Source: Alishewanella metallidurans
GTDB taxonomy: Bacteria > Pseudomonadota > Gammaproteobacteria > Enterobacterales > Alteromonadaceae
Direction of reading: 5' to 3'
Assembly (NCBI RefSeq): GCF_036983985.1
Contig: NZ_JALAHQ010000003.1
Coordinates: 538,691 to 602,690 of the forward strand
Length of the DNA stretch: 64,000 nucleotides
Shown one piece after another: positions 53,116 to 62,527 of the stretch. The position numbers and the translations under genes were made by a program. The notes under the pieces are model-generated. The model did no database searches, was not told the DNA's origin, and saw only the letters and a program-made list of their open reading frames with translations. Position 1 is the stretch's first letter. Each line of letters begins with the position of its first letter.

Positions 53116-54291
53116 AAGTTCTAACTTTACCCATACCAAACGATGATCTGAACTCGCGCCACGAGATCCTACCAACGGATATAAAGCATCTGCTTTTTCT
53201 GGCCAAAATACACCGCTTTGTTTTAAGACAAAACCCGCTTTAGACGGTAATACGTAATCAGCCCGCATGCGCCAATCAGCAGTATGAAATGCTGCCTTGG
53301 CGTTATTCGGCGTATGCTCTGCGCCGCCTTTACTTTGCGGTGGCAGCTGATTATTCACTCTGGCATGGTTATACAATGCACTAATACCACTATTTAACGC
53401 ATCACCTTCACCATCAGCTGATGAATTTTGATCGCCCAACAGCACAAAACTAGCCGTATTGGCTAAGCCACCTTTGTTGCCGTTATCATCATAAATATAA
53501 TTGTTTTCGCCCGCAGTTAGGTAATCTGCCCAAAAACGCACTTCATCATGGTTACGAATACCGTTACGGTTTTCTTTGCCATCAAATACTGGCGGTGTAG
53601 GGTGACTGGCTAATACATGCACTGTTTTACCATTGATGTTTAGCGGAATATCCCAGTGGCTTTTAGAGGAAAGCGGAAACTCATGCCATGCTTCTTCACT
53701 ATACCAAGGGCTACCATCCGCTTTTTTAGTTGGCATAAAGTTGGGCATATCCCGCCATTTAAAATGCTGAAACGTACGCACGTTATTGACGTCAATCGGA
53801 AATTTAGACAGTAACACCATGCCATACTGCCCAGGATAAAAACCATAGCCCCAGGCATCAGCGCCTGTGCCGGTAGCTTTACCATCGTTATCCAAATCAT
53901 AAGGGCTAGGTTGACCAGTGTTAACCGTATTGTAATAAAAATAAGGGTAGTTAATAGCTTTAGCATTGCCCTGATCTTTATTTAAGTAGTTAGTAATAAA
54001 AGCTTTTATGCCTTTATCGCTATCAGCAATATAGTCAAACTCATTAAGCAGCAGCACATCTGGCCGCACTATTTGAATAATCTGGGCAATATTGCGGATC
54101 TGGGGTTGCTCGTCGGTTTGTAGTAATTGTTCCAATACCGCAGCACTGCCGTTTTCGCCTCTTGGCAGGTAATTTTGTGCTTCCATGCTAACGTTGAAAG
54201 TGGCAAAGGTAACTTCACTGGCACTCATATTTAACGAGGCTCCAAGGCTAATTAATGCACTTAGGTAAAAGGTAATAGAGGTTTTTTTCAT
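53104..54291 (-). CDS. Secreted endonuclease/exonuclease/phosphatase (EEP) family enzyme
   Basis: 395 residues with a signal peptide (about 24 residues, MSASEV after cleavage). The EEP fold is shown by VTFATFNVSM, LLLNEFDYI with the metal-binding Glu, VLASHPTPP, LLGDQNSS with Asp and Asn, and the final GASSDHRLVWVKL with Asp-His. These enzymes cleave phosphodiester or phosphomonoester bonds; substrate choice between nucleic acid and small phosphates cannot be read off. It is divergent from a TonB-dependent receptor whose upstream region has a Pho-box-like repeat, suggesting phosphorus scavenging. Confidence 0.85.
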   Translation of the reverse strand: MKKTSITFYLSALISLGASLNMSASEVTFATFNVSMEAQNYLPRGENGSAAVLEQLLQTDEQPQIRNIAQIIQIVRPDVLLLNEFDYIADSDKGIKAFITNYLNKDQGNAKAINYPYFYYNTVNTGQPSPYDLDNDGKATGTGADAWGYGFYPGQYGMVLLSKFPIDVNNVRTFQHFKWRDMPNFMPTKKADGSPWYSEEAWHEFPLSSKSHWDIPLNINGKTVHVLASHPTPPVFDGKENRNGIRNHDEVRFWADYLTAGENNYIYDDNGNKGGLANTASFVLLGDQNSSADGEGDALNSGISALYNHARVNNQLPPQSKGGAEHTPNNAKAAFHTADWRMRADYVLPSKAGFVLKQSGVFWPEKADALYPLVGSRGASSDHRLVWVKLELSAE

Positions 54292-54495
54292 TAGAGCAAC
54301 TTAGTAAATAAAACACCGTAATAGCATAAGGGGCTTAAGCAATAAAAACCAGTAAAGGCTTGAAAACATTGAGGCTGTAGTTTTTTTCAGCGTTTTTCAC
54401 CTGAACAGTGCGCAACTCTGACCAGCTATGTTACAATTATAATACTAACGCATTAGACAAGAGCGAAGGCAAAAAGTTCTGTTAAATCAAACTAA

Positions 54496-54528
54496 TGTAA
54501 TAAAAATGTAATATGTTTTTAGTATTAT
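54496..54528 (+). promoter_or_regulatory. Pho-box-like direct repeat with -10 before the TonB receptor gene
   Basis: TGTAAT occurs at 54496-54501 and again at 54507-54512, an exact 11-base period with an all-A spacer. PhoB boxes are 11-base-spaced CTGTCAT-type repeats, and CTGTAAT variants are known from E. coli phoE. A TATTAT (54523-54528) lies 10 bases downstream, where the -10 of a PhoB-dependent promoter belongs. The start would be near 54535. The remainder of the 313-base divergent spacer is AT-rich; no other signal for the minus-strand EEP gene was found. Confidence 0.55.
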
Positions 54529-54604
54529 TAATTACTAAATTGAAAACAGTATTTGTCTACAAATAAATTGATTTAAAACCGACAACTATCAGGTGAAAAA
54601 CGAT

Positions 54605-57600
54605 ATGAAAGTTAAGCATTTAGCATTCGCAGTTGCAGTTGCCCTTGGCGCAAGTAATATGGCCATAGCACAAGAAACTACGTCATCCATTCGGGGTAAT
54701 CTAACCAGTACTTCTGGTCAGGTTGTTGCAAACGCAAAAGTTGAAGTTTTACACGTGCCAACAGGTACTCGTTCTTTAGCAACAACTAACGAATCTGGTG
54801 TTTTTTCTAGTACTGGTCTGCGGGTTGGCGGTCCATACACTATTACTATTACCAGTGAGCAAGGTACTAAGGTTTACCAAAACGTTTTTCTGAATTTGGG
54901 TGAACCACTGCGCTTGAATGCCCAACTAGAGTCAAATGTTGAGCGTATTGCAGTTACCGGCTCAGCTGTGGTGTATGCAAATAACACGGGTTCAAGTAGC
55001 TTCTTTGGTAGCGACCAAATTGAAAATGCCCCTTCATTTAATCGCGATATTAAAGATATTATTCGTAACAACCCGCTAGTAAACATTAGTGGTGCTGACG
55101 GCACTATTTCTGTTGCTGGTACTAATCCTCGATTTAACAGCATTGCAATTGACGGCATAGGTTTAAATGATGATTTTGGTTTAAATGCGACGGGTTATCC
55201 GACAACGCGCTCACCAATTTCTCTTGATTCAATTGAGCAATTGATCGTTGATACATCACCGTTTAATGCTAAAGACTCAGGTTTTCAAGGTGCAAAAATC
55301 AATGCGGTAACTAAGTCAGGCAGCAATACCACGTCGGGCTCATTTTTCTTTGAAAAGCAAAATGACTCAATGGCAGGTAAGTATAAAGCTCCTGGTTCTA
55401 CGAAAAAAACATCGTTAGATTTTGACGAAGAGACATGGGGTGGCACTTTAGGTGGTGCTGTTGTTCAAGATAAATTATTCTTTTTTGCTTCATACGAAAA
55501 TTATAGTTCACCAAAAGCTTCAGGTTGGGGCCCCGCTGGAGCAGCCGGTGTTGCTAACCCTACCAATGCGACACTAGAAGATTTAGCGCAAATTACAGAA
55601 ATCGCAAAGCGTGTGTATGGTGTAGAGGTAGGTGGTTGGGACGTAAATCCAGAAACTAAAGAAGAGAAAATTTTATTAAAACTAGATTGGAATATTAATG
55701 ATTCTCAGCGCGCAGCGTTAACTTATCAACGCAGTGAAGGTAATCAAATTAATAACTTTACTGATTCGTCTAGCTCATTAAAGCTGTCTTCGCAGTGGTA
55801 TAGCAAAACAGAAGAAATGGATAGCTATGCATTTAAGTTGTTTTCTGACTGGACGCCAGATTTTTCTACTGAGTTCTATTTGACATATCAAGATCGTTCA
55901 ACTGCACAGGAATCGTTAAGCGAATTACCGCAAGTATTTATTAACGTGGGTGGTGATTCTAACCGTCGAGTTGCCTTTGGTTCAGACCATAGTCGTCATG
56001 CAAACGAGTTAGCTAATGAAACATTTATTATTGGTATGGATGGCACTTACCTTCTGGACGACCATAAACTGACTTTTGGTTACCAGTATAAAAAAATTGA
56101 TGCTAATAACCTGTTCGTACAATATGCCCGTGGTAGCTATACGTTTAATAGCATAGAAGATTTTGAAAATCGTTCGGCGTTAGATTTACGTTATGCCAAC
56201 TCTCCGTCACTGGATCCAAATGACGCAGCGGTTGCTTTTACTCGTGGTGAGCATGCTATTTATGTTCAAGATGAATTTGAATTAACATCTGATTTATTAA
56301 TTAGCTTAGGCTTACGCTATGAGCGCATGGCAACTGATGACGTACCAGTATTTAACGAAGGTTTTTTCAATAGTACGGGCTATCGCAACACTGAGAACTT
56401 AGATGGGTTAGATATTTTCTTGCCACGTTTTAGTTTCCGTTGGGATGCCGCTGACGAACTAGTTATTCGTGGTGGTATCGGTCGTTTCTCGGGTGGTCAG
56501 CCAACAGTATGGGCAGGTAACGCATACGGTAAAAATGGCCTGAGCATTGTAGATACCGGTGCTATCACTCAAACTAGGGGTGGCACTGCAGAAATGCGCG
56601 ACGATTTACAAAACGTTGATATTACTTCGGTACCAGAATCATTTTTAAATTATATTCGTAATGGTGCGCAGTCAGAGATTAACTTTAACGACCCTAACTT
56701 TGAAATACCTTCTGATTGGCGCTTCCAATTAGCGGCTGACTATCAGTTCAATATTGGTGATTTTGTCGAAGACGTATTGTGGACTACTGAATATACCTAT
56801 GTAAAACCTGAAAACTCAGCTTACTGGAAAAACGTAAACGCTGGCGACGTGTTTTACACCACGACTGATGGTAGAAAGTTGTATAAAAATAGCACAAAAG
56901 AAGCCATTGTGTTAACAAATGCGGATGAAGAAGGCCGTTCACATTTAATCACTACGTTGTTAGCGAAAAAATGGCAGTCAGGTGTTTCTTTGAACGCGTC
57001 TTATACTTACCAGGATATTACTAACGCTACTGTTGGCTCTGCCAGCACAGCAAATGGTAACTTTGGTAACAATATTGCGATTAACCGTAATGAAACGTTG
57101 GTTGGCACATCGCCGTATGAAACTAAACACCGTTTCGTGGTGAATTTGTCATACAGAACTGAGTTTTTCGATGGTTATACTACTTCATTTGATACCTTCT
57201 TCGAGCGTAAATCTGGTAAAGCATTATCTTATTTAGCTAACGTTAGTGGTACAGCGACTCGAAACGCGCTGGGTTACGACTATGGTGGTGGTATGTTGGC
57301 GTATATTCCTGAAATGGATGATACGCAATATAAATTTGCTAGCGAGGCGAAGAAAACCGAGTTTTACAACACGGTTGCGGCTATGGGCTTGAGTGACTAT
57401 ATAGGCAGTTATTTACCTAAAAGTGGTTTTAACTCTCCTTGGGTAACGACGTGGGATATTAGTATACGTCAACAAATTCCAGGTTTCGTTGCTTCGCATA
57501 AGGGCGAATTATACTTTACGATAGATAACTTCTTAAACTTTATTGATCACTCTAAAGGCATTGTTCGCGATACTCAGTATGGTTCGATAAATCTGTATGC

Positions 57601-57736
57601 ATTTAATGCTGTGGATCAAAATACTGGGCAATTAACAATTAACCCATTTACACCACGCGGTGGCAGTAACTGGGAACGTTTTAACCAAGATGAGTCTACA
57701 TGGCGTTTAAAAGTTGGTGTTAAATACCGCTTCTAA
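54605..57736 (+). CDS. TonB-dependent receptor with N-terminal carboxypeptidase-regulatory-like domain (Oar-like)
   Basis: 1043 residues. Signal peptide (about 1-22, AVALGASNMAIA-QE), then a carboxypeptidase-regulatory-like beta sandwich (SSIRGNLTSTSGQVVANAKVEV, about 25-100). A plug domain follows (VTGSAVV... SFNRDIKDIIRNNP), then a 22-strand barrel ending in the outer-membrane signature KVGVKYRF. No separate TonB box could be fixed. ATG 54605 has AGGTGAA upstream; the GTG at 54593 is less likely. It takes up a large ligand, identity unknown. The Pho-box-like promoter and the secreted EEP enzyme next door point to organic phosphorus. Confidence 0.88.
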   Translation: MKVKHLAFAVAVALGASNMAIAQETTSSIRGNLTSTSGQVVANAKVEVLHVPTGTRSLATTNESGVFSSTGLRVGGPYTITITSEQGTKVYQNVFLNLGEPLRLNAQLESNVERIAVTGSAVVYANNTGSSSFFGSDQIENAPSFNRDIKDIIRNNPLVNISGADGTISVAGTNPRFNSIAIDGIGLNDDFGLNATGYPTTRSPISLDSIEQLIVDTSPFNAKDSGFQGAKINAVTKSGSNTTSGSFFFEKQNDSMAGKYKAPGSTKKTSLDFDEETWGGTLGGAVVQDKLFFFASYENYSSPKASGWGPAGAAGVANPTNATLEDLAQITEIAKRVYGVEVGGWDVNPETKEEKILLKLDWNINDSQRAALTYQRSEGNQINNFTDSSSSLKLSSQWYSKTEEMDSYAFKLFSDWTPDFSTEFYLTYQDRSTAQESLSELPQVFINVGGDSNRRVAFGSDHSRHANELANETFIIGMDGTYLLDDHKLTFGYQYKKIDANNLFVQYARGSYTFNSIEDFENRSALDLRYANSPSLDPNDAAVAFTRGEHAIYVQDEFELTSDLLISLGLRYERMATDDVPVFNEGFFNSTGYRNTENLDGLDIFLPRFSFRWDAADELVIRGGIGRFSGGQPTVWAGNAYGKNGLSIVDTGAITQTRGGTAEMRDDLQNVDITSVPESFLNYIRNGAQSEINFNDPNFEIPSDWRFQLAADYQFNIGDFVEDVLWTTEYTYVKPENSAYWKNVNAGDVFYTTTDGRKLYKNSTKEAIVLTNADEEGRSHLITTLLAKKWQSGVSLNASYTYQDITNATVGSASTANGNFGNNIAINRNETLVGTSPYETKHRFVVNLSYRTEFFDGYTTSFDTFFERKSGKALSYLANVSGTATRNALGYDYGGGMLAYIPEMDDTQYKFASEAKKTEFYNTVAAMGLSDYIGSYLPKSGFNSPWVTTWDISIRQQIPGFVASHKGELYFTIDNFLNFIDHSKGIVRDTQYGSINLYAFNAVDQNTGQLTINPFTPRGGSNWERFNQDESTWRLKVGVKYRF

Positions 57737-57758
57737 ATTAACCCTATAGTTACAATTG

Positions 57759-57788
57759 AAAATGCCCGTATTATGCGGGCATTTTTTT
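57759..57788 (+). terminator. Terminator of the TonB receptor gene
   Basis: Stem AAAATGCCCG/CGGGCATTTT, 7-base loop, then a run of Ts. Confidence 0.85.
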
Positions 57789-57839
57789 ATTCCTTAATCG
57801 CCGGTAATTAGCGATAATCACCAGCTAATTTCTGCAAAA

Positions 57840-58487
57840 GTGAATGTTTCTGTGGGTAAAAATACTATTATAGCTATTGCTGGTGCTTCGGCGTCTGGCA
57901 AAAGCCTTTTTGCTTCAACCGTGTATCAAGAATTGGTGGCCGAACTTGGCGACGAACGTATTGCTATTTTGTCTGAAGATGCGTATTACCGCGATCAAAG
58001 TCACTTATCGTTTGAGCAGCGCATACTTACCAACTATGATCACCCCGCCGCCTTTGAACATCAGCTACTAACGTCACACTTGCACGCGTTGCGCAGTGGC
58101 GAAGCCATTAAAATGCCGCAGTACAGTTATAAAACACATACCCGTACTGAAGAGACCATAACGGTACAACCTGCTAAGGTGGTGTTAGTTGAAGGTATAT
58201 TGCTATTAACCGATGCTAGGTTACGTTCGCAGTTTGATATTACCGTTTTTATGGATACCCCTTTAGATATCTGTTTGTTGCGGCGTATTAAGCGAGATCT
58301 AGAAGATAGAGGCCGTAGTTTAAGCTCTGTAACAGAGCAATATGAAACGACAGTGCGACCGGCCTTTTTTGAATTTATAGCACCATCGAAGCAATATGCA
58401 GACTTGGTAGTAACACGTGGCGGAAAAAATCAAATTGCCGTTGATATCATTAAAACAAAAATACGCCAGCTGTTGGCAGAAAAATAA
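57840..58487 (+). CDS. udk: Uridine/cytidine kinase
   Basis: 215 residues. P-loop GASASGKS near residue 16, LSEDAYYRD, YDHPAAFE, MPQYSYKTHTR and LVEGILLL match Udk, which phosphorylates uridine and cytidine using ATP or GTP. Start GTG 57840 gives the usual N-terminal length but has no obvious ribosome site; a GTG at 57852 is possible. It is followed after 19 bases by a nucleoside transporter, so uptake and trapping by phosphorylation are coupled. Confidence 0.93.
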   Translation: MNVSVGKNTIIAIAGASASGKSLFASTVYQELVAELGDERIAILSEDAYYRDQSHLSFEQRILTNYDHPAAFEHQLLTSHLHALRSGEAIKMPQYSYKTHTRTEETITVQPAKVVLVEGILLLTDARLRSQFDITVFMDTPLDICLLRRIKRDLEDRGRSLSSVTEQYETTVRPAFFEFIAPSKQYADLVVTRGGKNQIAVDIIKTKIRQLLAEK

Positions 58488-58506
58488 TAATTAGGAAACA
58501 CCAATT

Positions 58507-59715
58507 ATGATGGGATTAGTGGGCATAGTTGTCCTTCTGCTAGTAGCTTATATTGCTTCTGCGCACCGTAGCCGTATTAACTGGCGCACAGTAGGTGGTG
58601 CTTTTGCTATTCAGTTAGCTATTGGTGCGTTTGTACTGTATGTGCCCTTTGGTCAAGACGTGTTGTTAAGTATTTCAAATTTTGTCGCTAACATTATTAG
58701 TTATGCCACGGCGGGTATTGAGTTCTTATTTGGCGATATTGGTCGTAAATCGCAGGGCTTTATTTTTGCGGTTCATGTATTAACTATTATTATTTTCTTC
58801 TCATCGCTTATTGCTGTGTTGTATCACATTGGCGTAATGACATGGGTTATTCGCATTATTGGTGGTGGGTTACAAAAGCTATTAGGTACTAGTCGGCCTG
58901 AATCTATGTCGGCTGCAGCCAATATTTTTGTTGGGCAAACCGAAGCGCCATTAATCGTACGGCCTTTTATTCCAACCATGACCCGTTCAGAGTTATTTGC
59001 TGTAATGGTAGGTGGCTTAGCCTCTGTTGCAGGCTCGGTGCTGGCGGGTTATGCCGGTTTAGGTATTGAGCTTAAATACCTTATTGCCGCAAGCTTTATG
59101 GCCGCGCCAGGTGGGTTTTTAATGGCGAAAATGATTTTGCCAGAAACCGAGCAACCAAAAAATGAGCTAGATGAAATCGGCACTGATACTCAACATACTA
59201 ATTTAATTGATGCCGCCGCAGCCGGTGCGTCAAGCGGTATGCAGTTAGCACTAAACGTTGGTGCAATGTTGTTAGCTTTTATCGGTTTAATTGCTTTAGT
59301 TAATGGTGCTATTGGTGGTATCGCTGGCTGGTTTGGTGTTGAAGGTTTAACTCTGCAAGTTATTTTTGGTTACGTATTTCAGCCCTTAGCATTTATTTTG
59401 GGTGTGTCGTGGGAAGAAGCCCGTATGGCGGGTAGCTTTATTGGTCAAAAATTGGTTATTAATGAATTTGTCGCATACCTCGACTTTGTGCAAGTGAAAG
59501 AGCAGCTAAGCGCACATACACAAGTTATTGTTACTATTGCTTTATGTGGTTTTGCTAACTTCTCTTCAATTGCTATTTTATTAGGCGGCTTGGGTGGTAT
59601 GGCGCCAAGTCGTCGAGCTGATATTGCCGCACTAGGGCTAAAGGCCTTACTTGCAGCAACCTTAGCTAACTTAATGAGCGCTGCTATGGCAGGGTTCTTT
59701 TTTTACTTAGGCTAA
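58507..59715 (+). CDS. nupC: Concentrative nucleoside transporter (NupC family)
   Basis: 402 residues with about ten hydrophobic segments. CNT-family signatures include INWRTVGGAFAIQ, FVGQTEAPLIVRPFI (substrate-binding) and NEFVAYLDF with GFANFSSI. Takes up nucleosides with a cation gradient. Two ATGs in tandem; AGGA 10 bases upstream. Probably one transcript with udk before and the oxygenase gene after it (15 bases). Confidence 0.93.
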   Translation: MMGLVGIVVLLLVAYIASAHRSRINWRTVGGAFAIQLAIGAFVLYVPFGQDVLLSISNFVANIISYATAGIEFLFGDIGRKSQGFIFAVHVLTIIIFFSSLIAVLYHIGVMTWVIRIIGGGLQKLLGTSRPESMSAAANIFVGQTEAPLIVRPFIPTMTRSELFAVMVGGLASVAGSVLAGYAGLGIELKYLIAASFMAAPGGFLMAKMILPETEQPKNELDEIGTDTQHTNLIDAAAAGASSGMQLALNVGAMLLAFIGLIALVNGAIGGIAGWFGVEGLTLQVIFGYVFQPLAFILGVSWEEARMAGSFIGQKLVINEFVAYLDFVQVKEQLSAHTQVIVTIALCGFANFSSIAILLGGLGGMAPSRRADIAALGLKALLAATLANLMSAAMAGFFFYLG

Positions 59716-59730
59716 AAACAGGTCTTTTAT

Positions 59731-60675
59731 ATGACACAGCAAGTACCTACGTTAGATATAAGACGGTTTGCCACCGACAAAGATAACTTTGTTGCCGAAA
59801 TTGGCAAAGCCTACACTGAATTTGGATTTTGTGGCATTAGTGGTCACGGTATTCCAGATGCTGTGGTAGAGAATACATATCAAGCAATTAAACAGTTTTT
59901 TGCTTTACCAACTGATGTTAAAGCTAAATACCATACCCCTGGGCAGGGCGGCGCGCGCGGTTATACTGCAGTGGGTGTAGAGAAGGCTAAGGACAGCAAG
60001 CATCCGGATTTAAAAGAGTTTTGGCATGTTGGTCGAGAGCTATCCGGTCCAGCACCCCATCCGAGTTTATATCCTAATGTGTGGCCAACTGAGGTTGCTG
60101 GTTTTAAAGCGGCGACTTATGCACTTTACACGGCACTTGAGCAGTTAGGTAATACGGTGCTTGAAGCTTTAGCTTTGTATTTAGGGCAACAGCAAAACTA
60201 CTTTGCTGATAAGGTGCATTATGGCAATTCTATTTTACGCGCGATCCACTATCCGCCAATTAAAGACACTTCAACTCAGTCTATTCGTGCCGGACAACAT
60301 GAAGACATAAACCTAATCACGCTATTGGTTGGTTCAAACGAAGCAGGTTTAGAAATACTGCGTCGAGATGGTAGCTGGTTACCGGTTACTACTATAGAGG
60401 GCACCATAGTGGTCAACATAGGTGATATGTTGCAGAGGTTAACTAATCATCTATTACCATCGACTACACATCGGGTCGTGAATCCTGCAGGCATAGCTGC
60501 GAGTGAACCTCGTTATTCTATTCCGTTTTTTATGCATCCAAATCCAGATTACGTTATCGACACATTAAAAACCTGTATTAACGAACAGCAACCTAATCGC
60601 TATCCACAAGCGATTAATTCAAATGATTACTTAATGCAGCGTTTGGAGGAAATAGGCTTGATAAAAAAGCCGTAA
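59731..60675 (+). CDS. Isopenicillin-N-synthase-fold Fe(II) oxygenase
   Basis: 314 residues. Non-haem iron ligands H190 and D192 (QHEDINLITLL) and H247 (STTHRVV), with R261-x-S263 (PRYSIPFF) for 2-oxoglutarate. The N-terminal DIOX_N block is FGFCGISGHGIP. The family hydroxylates or desaturates small molecules, including thymine in fungi. Directly after udk and nupC, so a nucleobase or nucleoside substrate is possible but unproven. Confidence 0.85.
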   Translation: MTQQVPTLDIRRFATDKDNFVAEIGKAYTEFGFCGISGHGIPDAVVENTYQAIKQFFALPTDVKAKYHTPGQGGARGYTAVGVEKAKDSKHPDLKEFWHVGRELSGPAPHPSLYPNVWPTEVAGFKAATYALYTALEQLGNTVLEALALYLGQQQNYFADKVHYGNSILRAIHYPPIKDTSTQSIRAGQHEDINLITLLVGSNEAGLEILRRDGSWLPVTTIEGTIVVNIGDMLQRLTNHLLPSTTHRVVNPAGIAASEPRYSIPFFMHPNPDYVIDTLKTCINEQQPNRYPQAINSNDYLMQRLEEIGLIKKP

Positions 60676-60693
60676 TATTTTAATACTTGTTTA

Positions 60694-60721
60694 TTGACGC
60701 GATGCTATTTATCGCTATACT
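60694..60721 (+). promoter_or_regulatory. Promoter of tRNA-Leu
   Basis: TTGACG, 16-base spacer, TATACT, then a GC-rich GCACGCC discriminator. About 36 bases before the tRNA. Confidence 0.82.
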
Positions 60722-60757
60722 GCACGCCATGTTAAACGCACTCGCGTGAAACATAAC

Positions 60758-60842
60758 GCAGATGTGGTGGAATTGGTAGACACGCAAGCTTCAGGTGTTT
60801 GTGCCCAAAAGCGTGAGAGTTCGAGTCTCTCCATCTGCACCA
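60758..60842 (+). tRNA. tRNA-Leu (anticodon CAG)
   Basis: 85 bases with encoded CCA and a long variable arm. Acceptor GCAGATG/CATCTGC; anticodon stem CAAGC/GTTTG around loop TTCAGGT. The same isoacceptor as the enteric leuPQV type. Confidence 0.96.
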
Positions 60843-60846
60843 AATT

Positions 60847-60869
60847 AACCGGCTTACGCCGGTTTTTTT
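60847..60869 (+). terminator. Terminator of tRNA-Leu
   Basis: AACCGGC-TTAC-GCCGGTT followed by five or more Ts, 4 bases after the CCA. Confidence 0.88.
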
Positions 60870-60896
60870 GTGCCTAAAATTGGCTGAGGTTGACGG

Positions 60897-62363
60897 TTAA
60901 CGTTTTAATTCTATTCGACGAATAAAATCACTAACGATCAGATCATATAGTTTGTTGCCTAAATGCAAATCTTCTACGCCATCGTCAATGTTGGGGTTAT
61001 CGTTTACTTCAATCACGTAAACTTTATCGCCATCTTGTTTCACGTCAACGCCATATAAGCTATCACCAATTGGCGCACAGGCTTGCAATGCCGCTTGCAC
61101 AACATGACTTGGTACGTCGGCCACTGCGCAAGTACTAAAGCCGCCACTTTCTGTTTTTGCCGTACCATGTTTGTATATCTGCCAGTGGTTACGTGCCATA
61201 AAATATTTACAAGCAAAAATAGCTTGGCCGTTAAGTACGCCAATACGCCAATCATATTCGGTAAAGGTATAACGTTGTGCCAGAATAATTGCGCTTTGCT
61301 CAAACAACGCACACAATTGTGTTTTTAGTTCGCTTAAGGTTTTTACTTTAACGACACCGCGCGAAAAGCTGCCATCGGGTATTTTTAATACTAAGGGTAA
61401 GCCCAAAGTGTCTGCTGCTTTTACCAGGCTGTCATCATCCTGTTTAAACAGCATAACGCCATCTGGCATTGGCACCTTGTGCTGCTCGAATAGGGTATGT
61501 AAATACACTTTATTACCACAGCGCAAAATAGAGTTCGGGTCGTCAATCACGGCTAAGCCTTCGCGCTCGGCTTTTAATGCCATATGAAAGGTGTGATGGT
61601 TAACTGCGGTAGTTTCACGAATAAATAAGCCATCAAATTCAGCCAAACGATGTATATCTTTGGCACCTATATGTTCTACATCCATAGCTGCACGCTTAGC
61701 AGCCTTAACAAATAGCTCTAGTGCTTTAGGCGTGCAGGGTGGGAATTTCTCCTTAGCATCAATCAGTACCGCTAAATCATACTTAAACTTTTTATTGGCC
61801 GGCTCTACCCGCCAAATTTTATGACTGTAGCGCTCTAATATATTACCGAACAAGCCTTGCTCTGATTCTGACAGTTTATGCACACTGCCAATTTTTAAGG
61901 TTTTTACATGCCAGGTTTTTTTCTTTTGTAGCTCGACTCTTAATATAGGCACAGGAAAAGCTTCAAATAAATAGGTAGCTACCTTTTTTAATGCTTTAAG
62001 CTCGGTTTCACCAAAATAAATATTAAACGTTAGTTGAGTGCTGGTTTCATCAATTAATGCTTTATTTAGCTGATTAAGTAGCGTTATCGGCACATCATCA
62101 GCAATGTCGGCAATTTCATGGCGGTTAAACTTATTAAAAGCACGTACTGATGGCATTACGTTATGGCCTCGCGCTTCAGCTAATAATGAGCAGTAGTAGG
62201 CAGTGCCTAAATATTGAGCTTGTCGGCATAAGTTAATCACACGAGTACGTTGTTTATTGGTTGCCGACCATTTTAAATAATTTGGTAACGTCATTACGCC
62301 ATCGTATTGATAAAACGGTGCCCAATCTTGAGCTTTATCAACAACGATTATTAGTTTAGCCAT
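60897..62363 (-). CDS. RimK-like ATP-grasp ligase with RLAN N-terminal domain
   Basis: 488 residues. The N-terminal part (about 1-170, beginning KLIIVVDKAQDWAP) is the RLAN domain of RimK-family proteins. A linker region with FDGLFIRETTAVNHHTFHMA follows. The ATP-grasp domain (about 290-485) has the Lys/Gly loop KIPDGSFSRGVVKV, EYDWRIGVLNGQAIFACKYF, and the Mg-binding VIEVNDNPNIDDG. ATP-grasp ligases join a carboxylate to an amine; RimK adds glutamates to S6. The substrate of this subfamily is not established. It is divergent from a GNAT/C39-peptidase fusion, the partner usual for this family. Confidence 0.85.
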   Translation of the reverse strand: MAKLIIVVDKAQDWAPFYQYDGVMTLPNYLKWSATNKQRTRVINLCRQAQYLGTAYYCSLLAEARGHNVMPSVRAFNKFNRHEIADIADDVPITLLNQLNKALIDETSTQLTFNIYFGETELKALKKVATYLFEAFPVPILRVELQKKKTWHVKTLKIGSVHKLSESEQGLFGNILERYSHKIWRVEPANKKFKYDLAVLIDAKEKFPPCTPKALELFVKAAKRAAMDVEHIGAKDIHRLAEFDGLFIRETTAVNHHTFHMALKAEREGLAVIDDPNSILRCGNKVYLHTLFEQHKVPMPDGVMLFKQDDDSLVKAADTLGLPLVLKIPDGSFSRGVVKVKTLSELKTQLCALFEQSAIILAQRYTFTEYDWRIGVLNGQAIFACKYFMARNHWQIYKHGTAKTESGGFSTCAVADVPSHVVQAALQACAPIGDSLYGVDVKQDGDKVYVIEVNDNPNIDDGVEDLHLGNKLYDLIVSDFIRRIELKR

Positions 62364-62527
62364 TATTACTCCCAGTACTTTGTTAAAGCATGTCGTGTTA
62401 GTCTAAAACTGTACAGTGAAGAAACCTGTACTACAAAAGTTAAATTTTTTGTTGGCTTTTCATTTCTTAAGCTGTTGTTATCCTAAACGTAGTTAAAAAT
62501 CAGCCAAAGGCAATAACGGAAGCAATA

